In this document: in pieces, positions 49,045 through 58,408 of the stretch
Layout: every line of letters begins with the position of its first letter
Numbering within the stretch: the first letter of the stretch is position 1
NCBI GenBank assembly: GCA_040751985.1
Contig: JBFMFU010000081.1
Span: 62,001 to 126,000 of the forward strand
Origin: Desulfoferula sp040751985
GTDB taxonomy: Bacteria > Desulfobacterota > Desulfarculia > Desulfarculales > Desulfarculaceae
Direction of reading: 5' to 3'
Length of the DNA: 64,000 nt
Translations under genes and position numbers: made by a program
The notes under the pieces: generated by a model
Seen by the model: only the letters and a program-made list of their open reading frames with translations
Databases searched by the model: none
Told to the model about the DNA's origin: nothing

Positions 49045-50058
49045 ATGGCCAGAGAGCGACCTGCCAAATACCTCGCCAGGCGGCTGCTGTATTACGGCGG
49101 CCTCAACCGCCTGCTGCTGGCCCTGCGTTCGCGCTCCATCATCTTGGGCTACCACCGGGTCATCCCGGCCGGCCCGGGCCTGCTCAACCAGTTCCTGGAC
49201 AGCGTGTCGCCCGAGGACTTCGCCGGCCACCTGCGCTACCTGCGCAGCCTGGGCTTCCGGTTCGTGGGCCTAAACGAGCTGGTGGCCAGCCTGAGCCCGG
49301 CCGCGGGCCGCCCGGCTCGCCTGGCCGTGGTCACCTTTGACGACGGCTACCGGGACCTGTATGACAACGCCCTACCCATCCTGCGGGATCTGGGGGTGCC
49401 TTTCTCCCTGTTCCTGAACACCGCCACCGTGGGCGCGAACCGCCTGTCCTGGGTGCACCGGGTCTTGGCCGCCCTGGACAGGGTGAGCCCAGAGACGCAG
49501 ACGCGCCTGCTGGCCGCGGCCATCCAGGCCCCGGCCGGGCTGGGCCTGGAGGAGCTGTTCGGCCGCCTGGTGCGCTGGCCCGACAGCGGCCGGCTAGAGG
49601 CCATCAGCCAGGACCTGGCCTCGCGCACCGGCCTGACGCCAGAGGATGAGGCCCGCACCTGCCGCGAGCTGTACCTGGACTGGGGCCAGCTCAGCGAGCT
49701 GGCCGGGCAGGGCGGCAGCATCGAGTGCCACACCCACGAGCACTTCCCCCTGAGCAGCCTGGGCGGCGAGCAAGTGGCCGGGCAGATACAGACCTGCAAC
49801 CAGATCATCCAGCAAAACCTGGGCCGGCCGCCCCAGGCAATGTCCATCCCCTTTGGCCTGGATAATGCCGGGGCTCTGCCGCGGCTGTCGCAGCTGCGCC
49901 TCAGCGCGGTCTGCACCAGCCGCCGGGCCCTGGTGGGGCCGGATGCCCAGGCCGAGGCCCTGCCCAGGGTGTTCCCGGTCGGGAACACGCTGGACCTGGC
50001 CACCCGGCTGAGCCGGCTGCTGCTGGGCAATAAGCGAAACAAGACCGGCCGGGGTTAG
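49045..50058 (+). CDS. Polysaccharide deacetylase (NodB-like)
   Basis: The protein has 337 residues. The NodB motif 1 reads VVTFDDGYRDLYDNALP (about residues 93-109), with the metal-binding second Asp. Motif 2 is ECHTHEHFPLSSL (about 227-239), supplying the two His of the zinc site. There is no signal peptide, so it may act on lipid-linked sugars in the cytoplasm or be a family member of the exosortase locus. The region between the motifs is expanded by about 100 residues compared with minimal NodB domains. Confidence 0.9.
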   Translation: MARERPAKYLARRLLYYGGLNRLLLALRSRSIILGYHRVIPAGPGLLNQFLDSVSPEDFAGHLRYLRSLGFRFVGLNELVASLSPAAGRPARLAVVTFDDGYRDLYDNALPILRDLGVPFSLFLNTATVGANRLSWVHRVLAALDRVSPETQTRLLAAAIQAPAGLGLEELFGRLVRWPDSGRLEAISQDLASRTGLTPEDEARTCRELYLDWGQLSELAGQGGSIECHTHEHFPLSSLGGEQVAGQIQTCNQIIQQNLGRPPQAMSIPFGLDNAGALPRLSQLRLSAVCTSRRALVGPDAQAEALPRVFPVGNTLDLATRLSRLLLGNKRNKTGRG

Positions 50059-50115
50059 CTTGCTACAATTGACGCCGAGGATCGCCAGACTGAGCCGCCA
50101 TTAGGGAGACTGAGC

Positions 50116-51138
50116 ATGGACCCCAAAGTTACTGTTTTGATGGGGGTGTTCAACCGGGAGAGCTATCTGGAGGAGACCATCCAGAGCGTGCTCGGCCAGT
50201 CCCTGGGCGACTTCGAGTTCATCATCGTGGACGACGCCTCCACGGACCATAGCTGGGAGGTGCTGCAGCAGCAGGCGGCTCGGGACCGCCGCATCAGGCT
50301 GATGCGCAACGAGGCCAACCAGGGCGCGGCCCCCACCTACAACCGCATCCTGGCCGAGGCCCGGGGCCGCTACATCGCCACCCAGGACTCGGACGACATC
50401 TCCCTTCCCCAGCGGCTGGAAAAGCAGGCGGCGGTGCTGGAAGCGCGCCCGGAGGTGACGGTGGTGGGCGGCTTCGCCTCGTTGATGGACAGCCAGGGCC
50501 GGCCCCTGCCCCGCACCCTGCTCCAGCCCACCACGGACAAGGTCATCCGCGCCCAGGCCCTGCTGTTCAACTCCTTCATCGGCGCCACCATGATGGGCCG
50601 CCGCCAGACCATGGCGGACCACGGGCTGCAGTACAGATACAGCACCGTGGAGGACTTTTACATGTCCTCGGCCCTCTTGCGCTACGGCCAGGGGGTCAAC
50701 CTGGACGAGATACTCATCAAGGTCCGCATCCACGGCGGCTCGGTGTCCAACTTCTGGGAGAAGCAGGAGAGCCTGGCCGACCAGGTGTCTTTGGAGAACT
50801 TCGCCCTGCGCGGCCTGGACCACCGCTTCGGCCAAGAGGACGTGCTCTTGATGCGGCGGGTGGGGCTGCGCGGCTTGGCCCTGAGCGCCGAGGAGCGTCG
50901 GCGGCAGCTGGACCTGCTGGCCGACTTCCTGGACTGCATGCGCACTGAGTTGGGCCTGAGCCGGGCCGAGGTGCATGAGCTGAGCCACTGGATCCTGGTC
51001 AGGGTGCTGCGGGGCATGTCCCTGCCGCCGCACCACTGGGGCAACCTGCCGGAGCTGCTCCGGCTGCTGCGCCTGGACCCGCGCACCACCTTGGGCTACC
51101 TGGGCCGCAAGCTAATCCCCGGCGACGGATTCAACTAG
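50116..51138 (+). CDS. Glycosyltransferase family 2
   Basis: The protein has 340 residues. GT-A motifs include VTVLMGVFNRESYLEETI, IIVDDASTDHSWEVL (about residues 36-50), GRYIATQDSDDISLPQRL with the DxD-type site (about 88-105), and VEDFYMSSALLRYG near the acceptor site. The C-terminal 100 residues are helical and Arg-rich. It probably adds one sugar of the repeat unit. It lies 57 bases after the deacetylase gene and 31 before the flippase. Confidence 0.93.
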   Translation: MDPKVTVLMGVFNRESYLEETIQSVLGQSLGDFEFIIVDDASTDHSWEVLQQQAARDRRIRLMRNEANQGAAPTYNRILAEARGRYIATQDSDDISLPQRLEKQAAVLEARPEVTVVGGFASLMDSQGRPLPRTLLQPTTDKVIRAQALLFNSFIGATMMGRRQTMADHGLQYRYSTVEDFYMSSALLRYGQGVNLDEILIKVRIHGGSVSNFWEKQESLADQVSLENFALRGLDHRFGQEDVLLMRRVGLRGLALSAEERRRQLDLLADFLDCMRTELGLSRAEVHELSHWILVRVLRGMSLPPHHWGNLPELLRLLRLDPRTTLGYLGRKLIPGDGFN

Positions 51139-51169
51139 GCAGGGGCCGCCGGCGGGAGCAAGGACGGGC

Positions 51170-52699
51170 ATGATCGTAGGCAACACAGTGGTGGGTTGGG
51201 CCGGGCGGGCAGTGAGCCTGGCCACCTCCCTGGTGTCGGTGCCCATCCTGGTGCACTACCTGGGCAAGGACGGCTTCGGCGTCTGGCTGCTGTTGATGAA
51301 CGTCTGGATCATGGCGGGGCTGTTCGACCTGGGCATCTACCAGGCCTACGTGCGCTATGTGGCCGACGACTTCGCCTCCGGCGACCCCCAGGACCTGGCG
51401 GCCACCAACGCCAGCTGCCTGTCGCTGTACCTGATCATCAGCGCCCTGGTGCTGGCGGTGTACGCGGTGGTGGCCTACTACGCCGACGCCATGTTCTCCA
51501 TACCGCCGGAGTCCACCTCCCTGGTGCGCTGGGCCCTGCTGCCCCTGGCCATTTCCTCGGCGGCCAGCTTTCCGGCCCGCATCTTCGAGGGCCTGTTGTT
51601 CGCCCAGGAAAAAATCTACGTCTACACCGCGGTGGGCATCCCCTTGAACCTGGGCCGCCTGGGGCTGATCATCGCGGCCCTGGAGCTGGGCTGGGGGCTC
51701 ATAGGCGTGTCCCTGACCTTCCTGGTCGGCTCCCTGGCCGAGTACATAATCGTGGCCTGGCTCAGCCTGCGCCGCCTGCCCGCGCGGGGCTGGCTGCGGC
51801 CGGGCTGGCGCGGCGAGCGCATCAAGCAGATCGTAAGGTACGCCGCCGACACCATGCTGTTGATCGTGGGTAACCGGGTGCGCGCCCGCACCCCCACCCT
51901 GCTCATGGGCATCCTCTCCAACCCGGTGGCGGTGGCCAAGTTCGGCGTGGGCAACCGGCTGATGAGCCAGTCCGTGGAGCAGGTGACCGCCTCGGTGGTG
52001 GCGGCCCAGCCGCGCTTCTCGCTGCTGGAGTCGGCCGAGGAGATGGACAAGCTGCGCGAGCTGTTCCTGCGCACCTGCTTCTACACCGGCCTCATCGCCG
52101 GCTTTCTGGCCGTGGGCATCGTGTTCTTGGCCAAGCCCTTCATCTACCTGTGGTTGGGCCCGGAGTTCGACGAGAGCGTGACCGTGGTGCACATCCTGGT
52201 GCTGCCCATGACCCTGTTCGCGGCCCTGGGGCCCTGCGAGGCCCTGCTCTACAGCCTCAAGAAGCAGCGCATCACCGGCCTGGTCAGCCTGGCCGAGGTG
52301 GCGGTGATGGTCTTGGTCTACTACCTGATCCTGGCCCGCATGGGGGCCAGCGGCGCGGCCCTGGGCCTGGGCCTGGCCCTGGTCTGCCTGCGGCCCTGGC
52401 TGCTGCCCACCTACATCTGCCGGCGCATCGGCCTGCCCCTGTGGGCCTTCTGGCTCAAGGGCATCGGCCGGGCCTGGCTGATTCTGGGTCTGGCCGCCCT
52501 GGCCCTGTGGCCCCTGTTCACCTATTGGCATTTGGGAAGCTGGGTGGCGTTGGTGGCCGGCGGCGTGGTGCAGTGCCTGGTGTGCGTGGGCTTCATCGCC
52601 GCCGGCATCGGCGCGGAGGAGCGCAGCTACTGGCTGGGCAAACTCACTACCCTGCGCGGCCGCCTGGCCGCGGCGCGGGGCAAGACCGCTGCGGGCTAG
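51170..52699 (+). CDS. Wzx-type oligosaccharide flippase
   Basis: The protein has 509 residues with about 12-14 hydrophobic helices. The first helix region, VVGWAGRAVSLATSLVSVPI, followed by LVHYLGKDGFGVWLL, is typical of MATE/MOP-superfamily polysaccharide exporters. A positively charged loop (RARTPTLLMGILSNPVAVAKF) follows helix six. It moves the lipid-linked repeat across the inner membrane for polymerisation. Its last four bases overlap the convergent TPR/GGDEF-like gene, and no terminator separates them. Confidence 0.92.
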   Translation: MIVGNTVVGWAGRAVSLATSLVSVPILVHYLGKDGFGVWLLLMNVWIMAGLFDLGIYQAYVRYVADDFASGDPQDLAATNASCLSLYLIISALVLAVYAVVAYYADAMFSIPPESTSLVRWALLPLAISSAASFPARIFEGLLFAQEKIYVYTAVGIPLNLGRLGLIIAALELGWGLIGVSLTFLVGSLAEYIIVAWLSLRRLPARGWLRPGWRGERIKQIVRYAADTMLLIVGNRVRARTPTLLMGILSNPVAVAKFGVGNRLMSQSVEQVTASVVAAQPRFSLLESAEEMDKLRELFLRTCFYTGLIAGFLAVGIVFLAKPFIYLWLGPEFDESVTVVHILVLPMTLFAALGPCEALLYSLKKQRITGLVSLAEVAVMVLVYYLILARMGASGAALGLGLALVCLRPWLLPTYICRRIGLPLWAFWLKGIGRAWLILGLAALALWPLFTYWHLGSWVALVAGGVVQCLVCVGFIAAGIGAEERSYWLGKLTTLRGRLAAARGKTAAG

Positions 52700-55224
52700 G
52701 CCTGGGCCTCCAACCGGGCCAGACCGGCCCGGGCCTCCTCCAGATTGGGCTCCAGGGACAGGGCCCGACCATAGTGCTGGCGGGCCTCCTCCGGGTGGCT
52801 CAGGCCCTCCTCGGCCTGGCCCAGCAAGAGGGCCAGGTGCGGCTCCTGGGGATGCTCCTCGGCCGCGTCGCGCAGCAGCCACAGGGCCTCGGGAAGGCGG
52901 CCCAGGGCTAATAGGGACCGGGCCAGCACCCGGATGTAGCGCAGGGCCAGGGGCTCCCGCTGGTGGGCCCGGCGGGCCAGGGACAAGGCGATCTCCAGGT
53001 TGGCCCGTCGGTCCAGGTAGAGCACGGCCAGGCCGCAGAGGGAGGCCGCGTCGGCCGGGTTGGCCTTGACCGCCTCCTTGAAGGCCTCCTCGGCCTTGGC
53101 CGGCTGGCCTTCGGCGGCCAGCACCTCACCCAGGCGGCGGTGCACGGCCTTCTTGCAGCCCGGCTGGACCGCGGCCCGCTGGAAGTAGTCCAGGGCCTCT
53201 TTGCTGCGGCCCTGGGACTGGGCCAGGCGTCCCAACTGGTACAGGGCGTCGGCGTGCTCGGGGCTCAGCTCCAGGCTGCGCTGCAGGCAGGCCTCGGCCT
53301 CCGCGGCCCGGCCCAGGCCCATCAGGGCCAGGCCCAGGTTGTAGTGGGCCATGTAGTCCTGGGGCGCGGCGGCCTGTGCCCGCTCGAAGTACTCCCGGGC
53401 CCGCTCCATCTGGCCCAGTTGCCCGTGGCACACCCCCAGGGAGTTGAGCACGTTGGCCTCGTTGGGCTCCAGGCCCAGGGCCTTCTCGTACTCGGCCACC
53501 GCCTCGGAGAGCCGGCCCTGGTTGAACAGGTCGTCGCCGCTAACGTTCAGGCTCACGGCGTCGAAGATCACCACGCTGTAGGGCTCCAGGAAGCCGGCGT
53601 GCACCAGGGCCTTGCCTGCGTTGTCCAGGGTCTGCTCCGCGCTGAAGCCTGGGCAGGGATGGGCCGCCACCCCCACCCGCACCGGCCGGCCGCCCCGCTC
53701 CTGCAGGCGGGCCACGGCCTGCAGGGCGCTGTCCCGGGCCTGCCCGGCGTTCTGGCCGGGCAGCAGCACGGCCAGGGCCTCGGGGGAGTGCCGGCCCAAC
53801 ACGGCCTGGGCCCCGAAGGCCTCCCGCACCGCCGTGGCCAGGCCGGACATCAGGGCCTCGGCCCCCAGGCGGCCGCTGACCTCGGCCATGGCCTCCAGCC
53901 CCTCCACCCGCATGAGCGCCGCCGCAAACCCCTGGCCCGAGGCCGCCAAGGCCTGGAAGGCTCGAGCCAGGGAGCGGTGCTCCAAGAGGCCGGTGACCTC
54001 CTCCAGCACCACGGGCAGCTCCACGCCGCCCAGGCTCAGGGTGCGCTGGCGGCCGCCGTTGGCCTGGACCTGGGCCTGGGGCGCCAGGCGCCGCAACACG
54101 TCGCCGGGCCGCAGCAGCACCGTGGGCTGGCTGAGCTGCACCACCTCGGCCAAGGACTCCTCCTCGCCCAGGATGACCAGCACCACCTCGGCCTTGGTCT
54201 GGCCGGACTCGTCGCCGGCGGCGCTGACACCGAAGCGTTCGCCCTCGCTGAGGCCGTGCACCCGGCCCAGGTTGATCAGCACCCGGTCCAGGGGCATCAC
54301 CTCCAGCAGGCGGCCGGCTTGGTCCGGGATGTGGTCGAACCAGAGCAACTCCTCCAGGCCGGCGCGGGCGGCGGCCTGTTGGGCGCGCAGGGCCCGGGCC
54401 TTGAACAACGCCGCGGCCTCGGCCGCCGGCCCGTCGCTGCGTGCGCTCAGGCTGGCCGCGCCCAGGCTGAGGCGGCCGGACCAGGGCTGGCCCACGGCCT
54501 CCTCGGGCTCCAACTCCGCGGCCCCAATGCTCAGCGCCGCGGCCGCCTGCTGGGCCGCCTCGGCCCGGCCGGGCAGCAGCAGGAAGTACACCTCGCCCGC
54601 CCGGGCCGCCAGCAGGGCCTCGGGCGCCGCCGTCAGGGCCAGGCCGGCCAGCCCACGGCGCAGGGCCTCGGCCGGCCGGCGGCCGTGGCGCTCCTGCCAG
54701 GCAGCCAGGCCCTGGGGCTCAAAGGCCAGCAGGCACAGGCCCTGGCCGTCGCCCTCGGCGTCCAGGGCCAGACGCCCCCGCCGGCGCGAGGGGGCCAGGC
54801 GGGAAATGGCGGTGGTCAGGGCCTCGTCCAGGGCCTGCTCGTTGGCCAGGCCGGTGAGGGGGTCGGTCTCCGCGGCCAGGCGCAGGCGCACCAGGTCCAG
54901 GGCCGCCTCCACCAGCGAGGCCAGAAAAGGGTGCACCGGGGCGGGCAGCTGCTCGGCGCTGACCCCGTGGGCGGACAGCAGGGCCAGGGGTCGGCCCTTG
55001 TGGATCAGGGGGATGATCAGGCGGCCGCCGGTGGTGTCGAACAGGGCGCTGCCCCGGGCCAGGGCCTCCTGCAGGGGGAGCTGGCGCTGGTCGCCGAGAT
55101 CGGGCAGGGGCAAGAGGTCCACCCGGCCGCTGTTCAGGGCCCGGCGGAAGGGCGGTTTGAGGATCTCCTGGAAACGGTCGAGCGCCGCGTAGCTCAGTGC
55201 GCCGGGGGGGCTGGCCGGGGTCAA
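52696..55224 (-). CDS. Protein with two degenerate GGDEF-like domains and C-terminal TPRs
   Basis: The protein has about 842 residues. A GGAGG site fits the TTG at 55224 better than the GTG at 55230. Residues 1-120 resemble a GAF-like sensor. A GGDEF-like domain follows (DPLTGLANEQALDEALT), but its signature loop reads ARAGEVYFLLLPG, not GG(D/E)EF. A beta-rich segment (RVHGLSEGERFGVS) precedes a second GGDEF-like domain with GRHSPEALAVLLPG. From about residue 560 there are roughly eight TPRs. Both loops lack the metal/GTP residues, so it is probably not a cyclase. It may be a c-di-GMP or nucleotide sensor or scaffold, which is an inference. It lies downstream of selA in the same direction. 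Confidence 0.82.
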   Translation of the reverse strand: MTPASPPGALSYAALDRFQEILKPPFRRALNSGRVDLLPLPDLGDQRQLPLQEALARGSALFDTTGGRLIIPLIHKGRPLALLSAHGVSAEQLPAPVHPFLASLVEAALDLVRLRLAAETDPLTGLANEQALDEALTTAISRLAPSRRRGRLALDAEGDGQGLCLLAFEPQGLAAWQERHGRRPAEALRRGLAGLALTAAPEALLAARAGEVYFLLLPGRAEAAQQAAAALSIGAAELEPEEAVGQPWSGRLSLGAASLSARSDGPAAEAAALFKARALRAQQAAARAGLEELLWFDHIPDQAGRLLEVMPLDRVLINLGRVHGLSEGERFGVSAAGDESGQTKAEVVLVILGEEESLAEVVQLSQPTVLLRPGDVLRRLAPQAQVQANGGRQRTLSLGGVELPVVLEEVTGLLEHRSLARAFQALAASGQGFAAALMRVEGLEAMAEVSGRLGAEALMSGLATAVREAFGAQAVLGRHSPEALAVLLPGQNAGQARDSALQAVARLQERGGRPVRVGVAAHPCPGFSAEQTLDNAGKALVHAGFLEPYSVVIFDAVSLNVSGDDLFNQGRLSEAVAEYEKALGLEPNEANVLNSLGVCHGQLGQMERAREYFERAQAAAPQDYMAHYNLGLALMGLGRAAEAEACLQRSLELSPEHADALYQLGRLAQSQGRSKEALDYFQRAAVQPGCKKAVHRRLGEVLAAEGQPAKAEEAFKEAVKANPADAASLCGLAVLYLDRRANLEIALSLARRAHQREPLALRYIRVLARSLLALGRLPEALWLLRDAAEEHPQEPHLALLLGQAEEGLSHPEEARQHYGRALSLEPNLEEARAGLARLEAQA

Positions 55225-55250
55225 GGACACCTCCGCCTGAAAAGGTTGAA

Positions 55251-56651
55251 TCAGCCGGCCAGGCCGGCCAGGGCCTTGATTATAACCGCGGCGTCGTCGC
55301 CGGTGAGGGTGCGCACGTCCATGAGCAGGCGCTGGTCCTCCAGCCGGCAGATGATGGGCGTCTGCCCGGCCCGGAGCGCCGCCTCCAGCTTGCTGGGGCT
55401 CAGGCCCTCCACCGCCACCTCCAGCAGGCGGCTGCGCGGCGCGGCCAGGGGCAGGGCTCCGCCGCCCACCCGGCTCACGCCGTCCACCGTGGCCACCCGC
55501 AGCCGGGGCAGGCCCAGGGCCTTGAGGCGCGCGGCCAGGCGGCCGGCCCGCTTGCGCAGACTCTCATAGCTGGCGCTAATCATGGCCAAGGTGGGTATCT
55601 GGGCGACGGCCTTTTCCGGCTCGCGGTACAGCTCCAGGGTGGCCTCCAAAGCGGCCAGGGTCAGCTTGTCCACGCGCAGGGCCCGGTTGGTGGGGTTCTT
55701 ACGGCAGCGCTCCACGTACTCGGCCCGGCCCAAGATGATCCCGGCCTGGGGCCCGCCCAGCAGCTTGTCGCCGGAGAAGGTGACCAGGTCCGCGCCCTCG
55801 GCCAGCACCTCTGGCACCGTGGGCTCCTTGGGCAGGCCGAAGCGGGTGAAGTCGATCAGGGTGCCCGAGCCCAGGTCCTCCATCACCGGCAGGTGAAAGC
55901 GGTCGCCCAGGGCGCGCAGTTCGGCCAGGGGCACCTCCTGGTGGAAGCCCACCACCGCGAAGTTGCTGGTGTGCACCTTGAGTAGTAGCGCGGTCTGGGA
56001 GCTGATGGCCCCCTCGTAGTCGTGCAGGTGGGTCTTGTTGGTGGCGCCTACTTCCTTGAGCACCGCGCCGGAGCGAGCCATGACATCCGGGATGCGGAAG
56101 GAGCCGCCGATCTCCACCAGCTGCCCGCGGCTGACCACCACCTCGCGGCCAGCGGCCATGGTCTGCAGGCAGAGCAGCACCGCGGCGGCGTTGTTGTTCA
56201 CCACCAGGGCGGCCTCGGCGCCGGTCAGCTCGCAGAGGATTTCGTTGACATGCGCGTAGCGGCTGCCCCGGGCCCCGACCGCCAGGTCGTATTCCAGGTT
56301 GGTGTAGGTGCGGTTTAGCTCCAGCAGGCGCTTCAGCGCCGCCTCGGCCAGCAGGGAGCGGCCCAGGTTGGTGTGCACCACCACGCCGGTGGCGTTGACC
56401 ACCCGCTTGAGGCTGGGCGCGGCCAGGCGCCGGGCCAGGGCCGCGGCCGAGGCCGCCACCGCCGCCAGGCCCAGAGCCTCGGCGGGCAGCTCCTCGCCGG
56501 CCAGCAGGCGCTGGCGCAGGCCGTCCACCGCCTGGCGGGCGGCCCGCAGCAACAGGGGGCGCGGGACGCCCTCGCCGGCCTGGACCAAAGCCGCAGAGGC
56601 CAGGAGCTGATCCACCTTGGGCAGCCTGGCCAGCAGGCTCTGATCCTTCAT
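55251..56651 (-). CDS. selA: L-seryl-tRNA(Sec) selenium transferase
   Basis: The protein has 466 residues, the family norm, with a GGGAGGGGG site before the ATG. The PLP-binding Lys is in TFSGDKLLGGPQAGIILG (about residue 295). Other SelA signatures are RVVNATGVVVHTNLGRSLLA, YTNLEYDLAVGARGSR and VVNNNAAAVLLCL. It converts Ser-tRNA(Sec) to Sec-tRNA(Sec) using selenophosphate, so the organism probably makes selenoproteins. The selB, selD and selC genes are not in the window. Confidence 0.96.
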   Translation of the reverse strand: MKDQSLLARLPKVDQLLASAALVQAGEGVPRPLLLRAARQAVDGLRQRLLAGEELPAEALGLAAVAASAAALARRLAAPSLKRVVNATGVVVHTNLGRSLLAEAALKRLLELNRTYTNLEYDLAVGARGSRYAHVNEILCELTGAEAALVVNNNAAAVLLCLQTMAAGREVVVSRGQLVEIGGSFRIPDVMARSGAVLKEVGATNKTHLHDYEGAISSQTALLLKVHTSNFAVVGFHQEVPLAELRALGDRFHLPVMEDLGSGTLIDFTRFGLPKEPTVPEVLAEGADLVTFSGDKLLGGPQAGIILGRAEYVERCRKNPTNRALRVDKLTLAALEATLELYREPEKAVAQIPTLAMISASYESLRKRAGRLAARLKALGLPRLRVATVDGVSRVGGGALPLAAPRSRLLEVAVEGLSPSKLEAALRAGQTPIICRLEDQRLLMDVRTLTGDDAAVIIKALAGLAG

Positions 56652-56708
56652 GGCCCCCTCCCTAACAGTGCCTACTTACTATAACAAAATGAGTCGGAGC
56701 AGCAAGGC

Positions 56709-57242
56709 TTATGCCCGCTGGCGCAGCCAGAAAAAGGCCAGGGCCGCGATGACGATGCAGTGGTCGATCTGGCCGCCGGCCACCAGGCCGGGCAGCTCTT
56801 CCTGAGCCACGCTGAGCACCTCGATCTCCTCGCAGTCATCCAGGCGCAGCGGCCCGTTGGGCTCGCAGTCCAGGCCCAGGAAGGTGTGGCAGGCGTTATC
56901 AAAGAGGGCGGGGTTGGGGTTGACCTTGCCCAGGTATTCCAGCCGGCTGGCCCGGTAGCCGGTCTCCTCGGCCAGCTCGCGGGCGGCGGCCTTCTCCAGA
57001 TCCTCGCCCAGCTCCACCAGGCCGCCGGGAATCTCCAGGGCCCAGTCCTGGCTGCCCTGGCGCCACTGGCGGATCAAGACCACCCGGCCCTGGCTGGTCA
57101 CCGGGATCACGTTGACCCAGTCCGGGCTGTGCAGGACCACGAACTCGCCGTGCTTGGGACCTTTGCGGCGCTGGCAGCGCTCCACCTTGAGCACGGGATG
57201 GTCCAGCACCATCCGGGATTTGTGAGTGTCCCACTTGTCCAT
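56709..57242 (-). CDS. NUDIX hydrolase, ADP-sugar pyrophosphatase-like
   Basis: The protein has 177 residues. The NUDIX box is complete at nt about 56960-57030: a Gly, GLVELGE, then a seven-residue gap and RELAEETGY, matching G-x5-E-x7-RE-x2-EE-x-G. Flanking motifs VNVIPVTSQGRVVLIRQWRQ and GKVNPNPALFDNACHTFLG fit the ADP-ribose/ADP-sugar pyrophosphatase branch. It probably clears toxic nucleotide sugars. It is 57 bases upstream of selA on the same strand. Confidence 0.93.
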   Translation of the reverse strand: MDKWDTHKSRMVLDHPVLKVERCQRRKGPKHGEFVVLHSPDWVNVIPVTSQGRVVLIRQWRQGSQDWALEIPGGLVELGEDLEKAAARELAEETGYRASRLEYLGKVNPNPALFDNACHTFLGLDCEPNGPLRLDDCEEIEVLSVAQEELPGLVAGGQIDHCIVIAALAFFWLRQRA

Positions 57243-57298
57243 GCGCGCCTCTTCCTTCGCAGGCCTCCCCCCAGGAGCGGCCGGACGGCCCCGCCGCC

Positions 57299-57601
57299 CT
57301 AGCGGAGCACCACGGTCTGGCCGATGATCATGCTGATCAAGCCGCCGATGATCACGTTCTGGATGAACAAGATGGCCAGGATCACCAGCAGGGGCGAGAG
57401 GTCAATGCCTCCGAAGTTGGTGGGAATTATCCGCCGCACCCGCCAGAGCACCGGCTCGGTGACGGCGTACAGAAAACGCACGATGGGGTTGGACGGGTCG
57501 GGCCGCACCCAGCTTATCACCGCCGCGGCTATGAGCACCCACATGTAGGCGCCCAGGAGCCAATTTATAAATTGGAGCAATCTCGCGATAAATTCAGTCA
57601 A
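57299..57601 (-). CDS. YggT-family membrane protein
   Basis: The protein has 100 residues with a TTG start after GAGG. Two hydrophobic helices flank the conserved SWVRPDPSNPIVRFLYAVTE and VRRIIPTNFGGIDLSPLLV motifs that define the YggT family. Related proteins in Gram-positives sit near division genes, and the function in Gram-negatives is unclear. It precedes the NUDIX gene by 56 bases. Confidence 0.93.
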   Translation of the reverse strand: MTEFIARLLQFINWLLGAYMWVLIAAAVISWVRPDPSNPIVRFLYAVTEPVLWRVRRIIPTNFGGIDLSPLLVILAILFIQNVIIGGLISMIIGQTVVLR

Positions 57602-57736
57602 AGCTCACCTCGCCTTGCATCCGGGCCATTGCGGCATATGCTAATACTTTAGGCCCAACTTCGGCCCTGTCAAGCACAGCCTGGTCGAGGCGTTTTGATA
57701 GCGGCGGAGCATGGTTCAGAGAATTTCATCGGCTTG

Positions 57737-57765
57737 TTGAGTTTGTGATTCTGACTTGTTATACT
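57737..57765 (+). promoter_or_regulatory. Sigma70-type promoter of the small TPR-like/rhodanese pair
   Basis: TTGAGT (57737-57742) and TATACT (57760-57765) are exactly 17 bases apart in an AT-rich patch. The start codon is 91 bases beyond the -10 box. Confidence 0.7.
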
Positions 57766-57856
57766 TACCAAAAATAAACCAAGTGACACGACCCCTTGCG
57801 GGCGAATCAAGCCTGGGGGCAGTATCCCGCCTGACAATAATAAGGAGCAAACAACG

Positions 57857-58300
57857 ATGAAACACAAGCGGCTAGCGGTGGTGCTGGGGATCGTGCTGGC
57901 CCTGGCCTTGGGAATGGCCTTGGCCGTTCCGGCCCAAGAGAAAAAACCCGCTGTATGCTTTGACAAAAAGCTCTGCGCCGAAAAGCTGCGCTATGGCAGC
58001 GAGGCCTTTGCGCGGGGGGCCTATGGCGAAGCCAAGGCCTTTTTCCGTCAGGCCGTGCAGGCCGACCCTCTCTCGGCCACGGCCTGGGCCTACTATGACC
58101 TGAGCGTGATGTACGATGTGGCCGATCAAGTCAAGAAAGCCGGGCAGGTGAAGGTCTCCGGAGCCCCGCTGCCCAGCAGCGTGCCGCCGGCCCCGGCCGC
58201 CAGCGCCCCGGCACCGGCCAAGGCCCCGGCCGCGGCTCCGTCGTCCAAGGATGCTACGCCGGCAGCTATTCCGGCCATAAAGCCTGATGAGGGGTGTTGA
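57857..58300 (+). CDS. Small secreted TPR-like protein ending in Cys
   Basis: The protein has 147 residues with a signal peptide (about 1-27, ending AVPAQEK). CFDKKLCAEKL gives a possible disulfide, followed by one TPR-like unit, YGSEAFARGAYGEAKAFFRQ and AVQADPLSATAWAYYDLSVM. The last 50 residues are Ala/Pro-rich and end PAIKPDEGC, with Cys as the final residue. I do not know the family. It is probably periplasmic and may work with the exported rhodanese encoded downstream. Confidence 0.75.
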   Translation: MKHKRLAVVLGIVLALALGMALAVPAQEKKPAVCFDKKLCAEKLRYGSEAFARGAYGEAKAFFRQAVQADPLSATAWAYYDLSVMYDVADQVKKAGQVKVSGAPLPSSVPPAPAASAPAPAKAPAAAPSSKDATPAAIPAIKPDEGC

Positions 58301-58408
58301 GAAACTAAAAATCACTTTTTTGTAGCTAGGGTTAAACGAGGCGGTACGGCTGACGGGTCGCAGTGCCTCGATAATTCACAGACAACTACAAAACGGAGGT
58401 AGAGGACG

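Noticed and set aside
58298..58408. TGA after the terminal Cys codon of the small TPR-like gene read as selenocysteine
   Set aside because: selA is present, but the sequence after TGA has no conserved look, and no bacterial SECIS-like hairpin is evident directly after it. A normal stop is simpler.
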